Assembly (NCBI RefSeq): GCF_003217325.1
Contig: NZ_QJTI01000024.1
Span: forward strand, 1-64,000
Source: Rhodopseudomonas faecalis
GTDB lineage: Bacteria; Pseudomonadota; Alphaproteobacteria; Rhizobiales; Xanthobacteraceae
Direction: 5' to 3'
DNA: 64,000 nt
Below, piece by piece: positions 60,260 through 64,000 of this stretch; within the stretch, counting starts at the first letter, position 1; the number at the start of each line of letters is the position of its first letter. A model generated the notes under the pieces. The model had not been told where the DNA came from, searched no databases, and saw only the letters and a program-made list of their open reading frames with translations. The position numbers and the translations under genes were made by a program.

Positions 60260-60739
60260 ATGGAATCGGAACCCGTTCAAATCGATGTGCCGATTGATCG
60301 CCGGCAATCCGAAGCGGCGCTTGCGATCGCGCGCGGCACCGCGCGGCTGCTGCGTTCGCTCGGCTTTGCCTGCGTGCCGGAATTGCCGCTGCCGTCCGGG
60401 CGCCGCGCCGATCTGGTGGCGCTCAATGAGCGCAGCGAGATCTGGATCATCGAAATCAAATCGTCGGTGGAGGATCTGCGCGCCGACCACAAATGGCAGG
60501 ATTATCGGGCGCATTGCGACCGGCTGTTCTTCGCCTGCAAGCCGGAGCTGCCGTGCGAGATTTTTCCGCAGGACACCGGGTTGATCGTCGCCGATGGCTA
60601 TGGCGCGCATCTGCAGTGCGAGGCGCCCGAGCATCGACTGCCGGCGCCGACCCGCAAGCTGATGACGGTGCGCTTTGCGCTATGCGCGGCGCAGCGGCTC
60701 GGCCGGCTCAATGATCCGCAAGGGTTTGTGGAGCTTTAG
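60260..60739 (+). CDS. mmcB: MmcB-like DNA repair protein
   Basis: 159 residues with a PD-(D/E)xK-like core: GRRADLVALNERSEIWIIEI then KSSVEDLRADHKWQDY. This matches MmcB (DUF1052-like) of alphaproteobacteria, linked in Caulobacter to SOS response and mutagenesis repair. ATG 60260 is used; the longer frame upstream overlaps the divergent vWA gene's leader. I found no clear LexA box (GAAC-N7-GTTC) upstream by eye. Confidence 0.82.
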   Translation: MESEPVQIDVPIDRRQSEAALAIARGTARLLRSLGFACVPELPLPSGRRADLVALNERSEIWIIEIKSSVEDLRADHKWQDYRAHCDRLFFACKPELPCEIFPQDTGLIVADGYGAHLQCEAPEHRLPAPTRKLMTVRFALCAAQRLGRLNDPQGFVEL

Positions 60740-60775
60740 TTGTTGTGTTGGCAGCGCTGCCGCGATGAAGGCGGA

Positions 60776-60802
60776 CTCCCTCGCCCCGCAAGCGGGGAGA
60801 GG
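60776..60802. repeat. family B half-copy
   Basis: The sequence ctccctcgccccgcaagcgg followed by ggagag is one terminal hairpin of family B. It sits between mmcB and the convergent regA and resembles the remnant at 21590-21622. Confidence 0.5.
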
Positions 60803-60826
60803 TGAAGACTTCCGCATTGCTTGAAG

Positions 60827-61381
60827 CTACTTCGGTGCGCGCTTGGCCAGAATGCGCTGCAAGGTGCGGCGATGCATGTTGAGCCGGCGCGCGGTTTCCG
60901 AGACGTTGCGGTTGCACATCTCATAGATGCGCTGGATGTGCTCCCAGCGCACCCGGTCGGCCGACATCGGATTTTGCGGCGGCTCTGATTTCTCGCCAGT
61001 GATCGCCAGCAGCGCTGCGACCACGTCGTCGGCATCGGCGGGCTTCGACAGATAATCGACCGCGCCCATCTTTACCGCGGTCACCGCGGTGGCGATGTTG
61101 CCATAGCCGGTCAGCACGATCGCGCGGGCGTCGGGACGCTGCCGCTTGAGCGCCGACACCACGTCGAGGCCGTTGCCGTCGCCAAGCCGCATATCGACCA
61201 CGGCGAACGCCGGGGCCGCTTTGCCGATATGAGCCAAGCCATCGGTGACACTGTCGCAAGCGGTAACGCTGAAGCCGCGGCTTTCCATGGCGCGCGACAG
61301 CCGATCGAGAAATGGCTTGTCGTCTTCGACGATCAGCAGCGAGCGATCGGCGTAATTGTTGAGTTCAGGAATGGCGGTCAC
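60827..61381 (-). CDS. regA: redox response regulator RegA (PrrA/ActR/RegR family)
   Basis: 184 residues, exact family size, from a GTG at 61381 with GGAGA upstream. Receiver domain: RSLLIVEDDKPFLDRLSRAM, phospho-acceptor Asp in AVVDMRLGDGNGLDV, LTGYGNIATAVTAV and DYLSKPADADD. A short Pro-containing hinge leads to the Fis-type HTH NRNVSETARRLNMHRRTLQR, nearly invariant in this family. It controls photosynthesis, nitrogen fixation, respiration and CO2 fixation by redox state in related bacteria. It lies 105 bases after regB. Confidence 0.94.
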   Translation of the reverse strand: MTAIPELNNYADRSLLIVEDDKPFLDRLSRAMESRGFSVTACDSVTDGLAHIGKAAPAFAVVDMRLGDGNGLDVVSALKRQRPDARAIVLTGYGNIATAVTAVKMGAVDYLSKPADADDVVAALLAITGEKSEPPQNPMSADRVRWEHIQRIYEMCNRNVSETARRLNMHRRTLQRILAKRAPK

Positions 61382-61486
61382 GATCGAGTGTCTCCTCGGC
61401 AGGCTGGCCCAGATATGGCGAGGCTTTGCGACGATGCCAAGGCCGCCTGGGGTGCCAAGCGAATTGCTGCAACGCGACAAAACGTC

Positions 61487-62833
61487 TTAGGGGACGGCGT
61501 CCTCCGCCATGTCGTCGCTCAGCGCCAGTTGCGCGCTTTTCTCAAAATCGGCGCGCTGCCAGATGATCCGCACCACAGCACCGTGGTCCGGAAACGGCTT
61601 GTTGCCGAATGACACTTTGGCGCCGGTGCGCTCGAGCAGCGTCCGGGCAATGAACACGCCGAGCCCGAGCCCACCGGCGCGGCCCTGGCCATCGGAGGCC
61701 CGGCGCCGGCGCGACAGATAAGGCTCGCCGATCCGGCGCATCACATCGGGCGCGATCCCCGGGCCGTCATCGGAAATCGCGATCTGCACGGTGTCGGCAT
61801 TCCACCAGGCGCTCACCTCCACGGTGTTGCGGGCGAAATCGACGGCGTTTTCCAGGATGTTGCCGACCCCGTACAAAATGGCCGCGTTGCGCATCGTCAC
61901 CGGTTGCGCCACCCCGGCGACCGCGATCCGCACCTTGATGTCGATGCCAAAATCGCGATGCGGCGCCACCGCCTCTTCGATCAGCGTCGACAGCGGCATG
62001 CGGTCGAACGGCGCGCCGGCGGCGTTGAGGTGCGAAATCTTGCCAAGAATCTCCCGGCAGCGCTGCGCCTGTTCGCGCAGCGTGGCGAGGTCGGCGGCCA
62101 TCGGGCTGTCCGGCGGCACGGTCTGCTCGAGCTCGCGCGAGATCAGCACGATGGTCGAGAGCGGGGTGCCGAGTTCATGCGCGGCGGCGGCGGCCAGGCC
62201 ATCGAGCTGGGTCAGGTGCTGTTCGCGCTCCAGCACCAGCTCGGCGGCCGACAGCGCGTCCGACAATTTGCGCGCCTCCTCGGTGACCTGGAAGGTGTAC
62301 AGGCTGGTGACGCCGATCGCGAGCAGGATCGAGAGCAGCACGCCCGCCAGATAGACCTGCGGCAGCACCAACGGGTCCTCGGGGTCCCAGGGCAGCGGCA
62401 TGTGATCGAAGAACAGCAGCACCGCGCAGGCCCCGGCGAACACGCCGAGCGCGATCGTCATCCTGGTCGGCAGCGCGGTCGCCGCGATCAGCACCGGCCC
62501 CAGGAACAGGAACGAAAACGGGTTCTGCAGACCGCCGGTGAGATACAGCAGCCCGGCCAATTCGGCGATGTTGAGCGCCAGCAGCGCCGCGGCATGCATC
62601 GGCCCAAGCCGCTGCATCGGGTTGAAGGCGATTTGCAGCACCAGATTGACCATGCTCGACAGCGCGATGATGGTCAGGCAGGGCAGCACCGGAAAATCGA
62701 ATTCCAGGCCATGCGCGACCACGAAGATCGCGGCGAGCTGGCCGAGCGCGGCCAGCCAGCGCAGCCGCAAAATGGTGTCGAGCCGCACATGGCGGCTGGG
62801 GTGCCGGAAATCGGCGGGATCAAGATCAGTCAT
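61487..62833 (-). CDS. regB: redox sensor histidine kinase RegB (PrrB/RegS family)
   Basis: 448 residues. Six membrane helices fill about residues 25-190. The quinone-binding motif GGLQNPFSFLFLG is present in the membrane part. The phosphorylated His is in GLAAAAAHELGTPLSTIVL. The redox-active cysteine of RegB matches EQAQRCREILGKIS. ATP-binding motifs NILENAVDFARN, SDDGPGIAPDVM and GGLGLGVFIARTLLE follow. Senses the quinone pool and phosphorylates RegA. ATG 62833 (MTDLDPADF) is used; ribosome site weak. Confidence 0.93.
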   Translation of the reverse strand: MTDLDPADFRHPSRHVRLDTILRLRWLAALGQLAAIFVVAHGLEFDFPVLPCLTIIALSSMVNLVLQIAFNPMQRLGPMHAAALLALNIAELAGLLYLTGGLQNPFSFLFLGPVLIAATALPTRMTIALGVFAGACAVLLFFDHMPLPWDPEDPLVLPQVYLAGVLLSILLAIGVTSLYTFQVTEEARKLSDALSAAELVLEREQHLTQLDGLAAAAAHELGTPLSTIVLISRELEQTVPPDSPMAADLATLREQAQRCREILGKISHLNAAGAPFDRMPLSTLIEEAVAPHRDFGIDIKVRIAVAGVAQPVTMRNAAILYGVGNILENAVDFARNTVEVSAWWNADTVQIAISDDGPGIAPDVMRRIGEPYLSRRRRASDGQGRAGGLGLGVFIARTLLERTGAKVSFGNKPFPDHGAVVRIIWQRADFEKSAQLALSDDMAEDAVP

Positions 62834-62973
62834 GGTGGAACAGTAATCGCGCCGCGAACCGACCACAAACCGCTGACGCAACTTGCGGTGTCGCGCGGCG
62901 TTGGGTCTCACCCGCCTCGTGACCAATCGCCGGCAGTCTTGCGTTCGCCGCAGCCATGGCTCAGGAACGCTTC

Positions 62974-63768
62974 ATGACAATGATCCGCACATCATCAGCC
63001 GAACCGATCATGGCCGGTCCGGGGGCCTCGCCTGCGATCGAGGTCGCCGATCTGGTCAAGGATTTCAAAGCTGGCCGCGCGGTCGACGGCGTGACCTTCA
63101 CGGTCGCGCGCGGCAGCATCACCGGGCTGCTCGGCGGCAATGGCGCCGGCAAGACCACCACCATCGCCATGATCATGGGCCTGGTGCTGCCGAGTTCGGG
63201 CCGGGTCCGGGTGCTGGGCTATCAGATGCCCGAGCAGAGCGCCGAGGTGCTGGGCCGGGTCAATTTTGAAAGCCCTTATGTCGACATGCCGATGCGGCTC
63301 ACGGTGCGTCAGAACCTGACGGTGTTCGGCAAGCTCTATTCGGTGCCGGACCTGAAAGCCCGGATCGCGGAGCTGGCCGACGATCTCGATATCGCCGGTT
63401 TTCTCGACCGGCCGAACGGCAAATTGTCGGCCGGCCAGAAGACAAGGGTGGCGCTCGCCAAGGCGCTGATCAACCGCCCGGAACTGCTGCTGCTCGACGA
63501 GCCGACCGCCTCGCTCGATCCCGACACCGCCGATTGGGTGCGGCAGCGGCTCTTGGACTATCGGCGCCGCCACGGCGCCACCATTCTCTTGGCCTCGCAC
63601 AATATGCTCGAGGTCGAGCGGCTGTGCGACCGGGTGATCATCATGAAGCGTGGCCGGATCGAGGACGACGACACCCCGGCCGCGATCATGGCGCGCTATA
63701 ATCGCAATACGCTCGAGGAAGTGTTCATCGATGTCGCCCGCGGCCGCACCCAGGAGACGGCGTCGTGA
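62974..63768 (+). CDS. ABC transporter ATP-binding protein
   Basis: 264 residues. Walker A GLLGGNGAGKTTTIAMIMGL, Q-loop region NFESPYVDMPMRLTVRQNL, signature KLSAGQKTRVALAKAL, Walker B LLLLDEPTASLD and the H-loop LLASHNM. The type resembles ABC-2 exporters (drug, polysaccharide or Cu-related). ATG 62974 is preferred over 62956 because AGGAA lies upstream. Its stop overlaps the next gene's GTG by four bases (GTGA), so the two form one transporter. It is divergent from regB. Confidence 0.92.
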   Translation: MTMIRTSSAEPIMAGPGASPAIEVADLVKDFKAGRAVDGVTFTVARGSITGLLGGNGAGKTTTIAMIMGLVLPSSGRVRVLGYQMPEQSAEVLGRVNFESPYVDMPMRLTVRQNLTVFGKLYSVPDLKARIAELADDLDIAGFLDRPNGKLSAGQKTRVALAKALINRPELLLLDEPTASLDPDTADWVRQRLLDYRRRHGATILLASHNMLEVERLCDRVIIMKRGRIEDDDTPAAIMARYNRNTLEEVFIDVARGRTQETAS

Positions 63769-64000
63769 GCGGGGCTACGCCGGTGTTGGGGCTGTCTGCG
63801 CAGCGGATCGGCGCGATGATCCTGCGCTATTGGTACCTGTTGATCTCGTCCTGGCCGCGGCTTCTGGAACTGGTGTACTGGCCCGTGCTGCAGGTGATCA
63901 CCTGGGGCTTCTTGCAGCTCTATATCGTGCAGAACGCTGGGTTTTTCGCGCAGGCCGGCGGCATTCTGATCGGCGCGGTGATCCTGTGGGACATTCTGTT
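63765..64000 (+). CDS. ABC-2 type transporter permease, 5' part
   Basis: Starts with GTG overlapping the ATPase stop and runs open to the window end (78 codons). The translation begins with a hydrophilic segment (LSAQRIGAMILRYWYLLIS), then hydrophobic helices (LELVYWPVLQVITWGFLQLY and AGGILIGAVILWDIL). This fits an ABC-2 permease paired with the ATPase just upstream. The rest lies beyond the window, so substrate and length are unknown. Confidence 0.85.
   Translation, partial: MSGATPVLGLSAQRIGAMILRYWYLLISSWPRLLELVYWPVLQVITWGFLQLYIVQNAGFFAQAGGILIGAVILWDIL

Overview
The window is GC-rich alphaproteobacterial chromosome and looks like Bradyrhizobiaceae/Nitrobacteraceae, closest in style to Rhodopseudomonas or Bradyrhizobium. 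The reasons are the Irr-type Fur regulator with a GCPWHDV heme motif, a RegB/RegA redox pair, an F1-only atpHAGDC cluster without F0 genes, MmcB, DUF1236 and YARHG small secreted proteins, and dense copies of short palindromic repeats of the kind I associate with these genera. The species assignment is inference. Nearly all of the window reads as core chromosome. I see no tRNA or rRNA gene, no CRISPR array, and no transposase, phage or plasmid gene.

Layout. 0.5-15.7 kb: asd, a UPF0114 membrane protein, an Ada-like alkyl-DNA repair protein divergent from nth, an EI24-type membrane protein, a YiiX-like papain-fold hydrolase, a Tat-exported flavin amine oxidase, a DASS-type anion transporter, a DUF4337 protein, xerC divergent from priA, and an RlpA-like protein. 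16.4-21.5 kb: atpHAGDC. 21.6-33.7 kb: two RppH-type Nudix hydrolases, a UDP-glucuronate-decarboxylase-like enzyme divergent from an unassigned glycosyltransferase-like protein, and a long minus-strand cluster reading proA, nadD, rsfS, rlmH, an EnvC-like protein, ctpA, a YibQ-like deacetylase and rppH. 33.7-40.3 kb: glnD, irr, and the divergent unsaturated fatty-acid set fabA-fabB-fabI. 40.6-45.3 kb: katG divergent from oxyR, and a thiolase. 45.4-54.6 kb: mutS, a GyaR-like 2-hydroxyacid dehydrogenase, a MoeB/ThiF-like E1, a decayed gene, an MmgE/PrpD protein and an FUSC-type membrane protein. 54.6-64 kb: small exported proteins, an esterase, an MBL-fold hydrolase, a secreted vWA protein, mmcB, regA/regB, and an ABC transporter cut by the window end.

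How the genes connect. atpHAGDC builds the F1 head. The proA-to-rppH run mixes NAD and proline biosynthesis, ribosome quality factors and periplasmic cell-wall factors. katG and oxyR form the standard peroxide pair, and a perfect 19-bp palindrome touches the oxyR start. Irr sits back to back with the fabABI group. RegB/RegA is the global redox switch.

The main structure beyond genes is repetitive. Family A is a roughly 90-bp two-hairpin element with about a dozen copies, mostly between convergent genes. Family B is a roughly 115-135 bp GC palindromic element, one copy of which sits inside the atp operon. Family C is a 106-bp element with two near-identical copies, one of which supplies the ctpA stop codon. 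I did not find a clearly new multi-gene system. The best leads are these repeats and their placement, the oxyR palindrome, the FabI active-site variant, the divergent UXS/glycosyltransferase pair and several unassigned small exported proteins.
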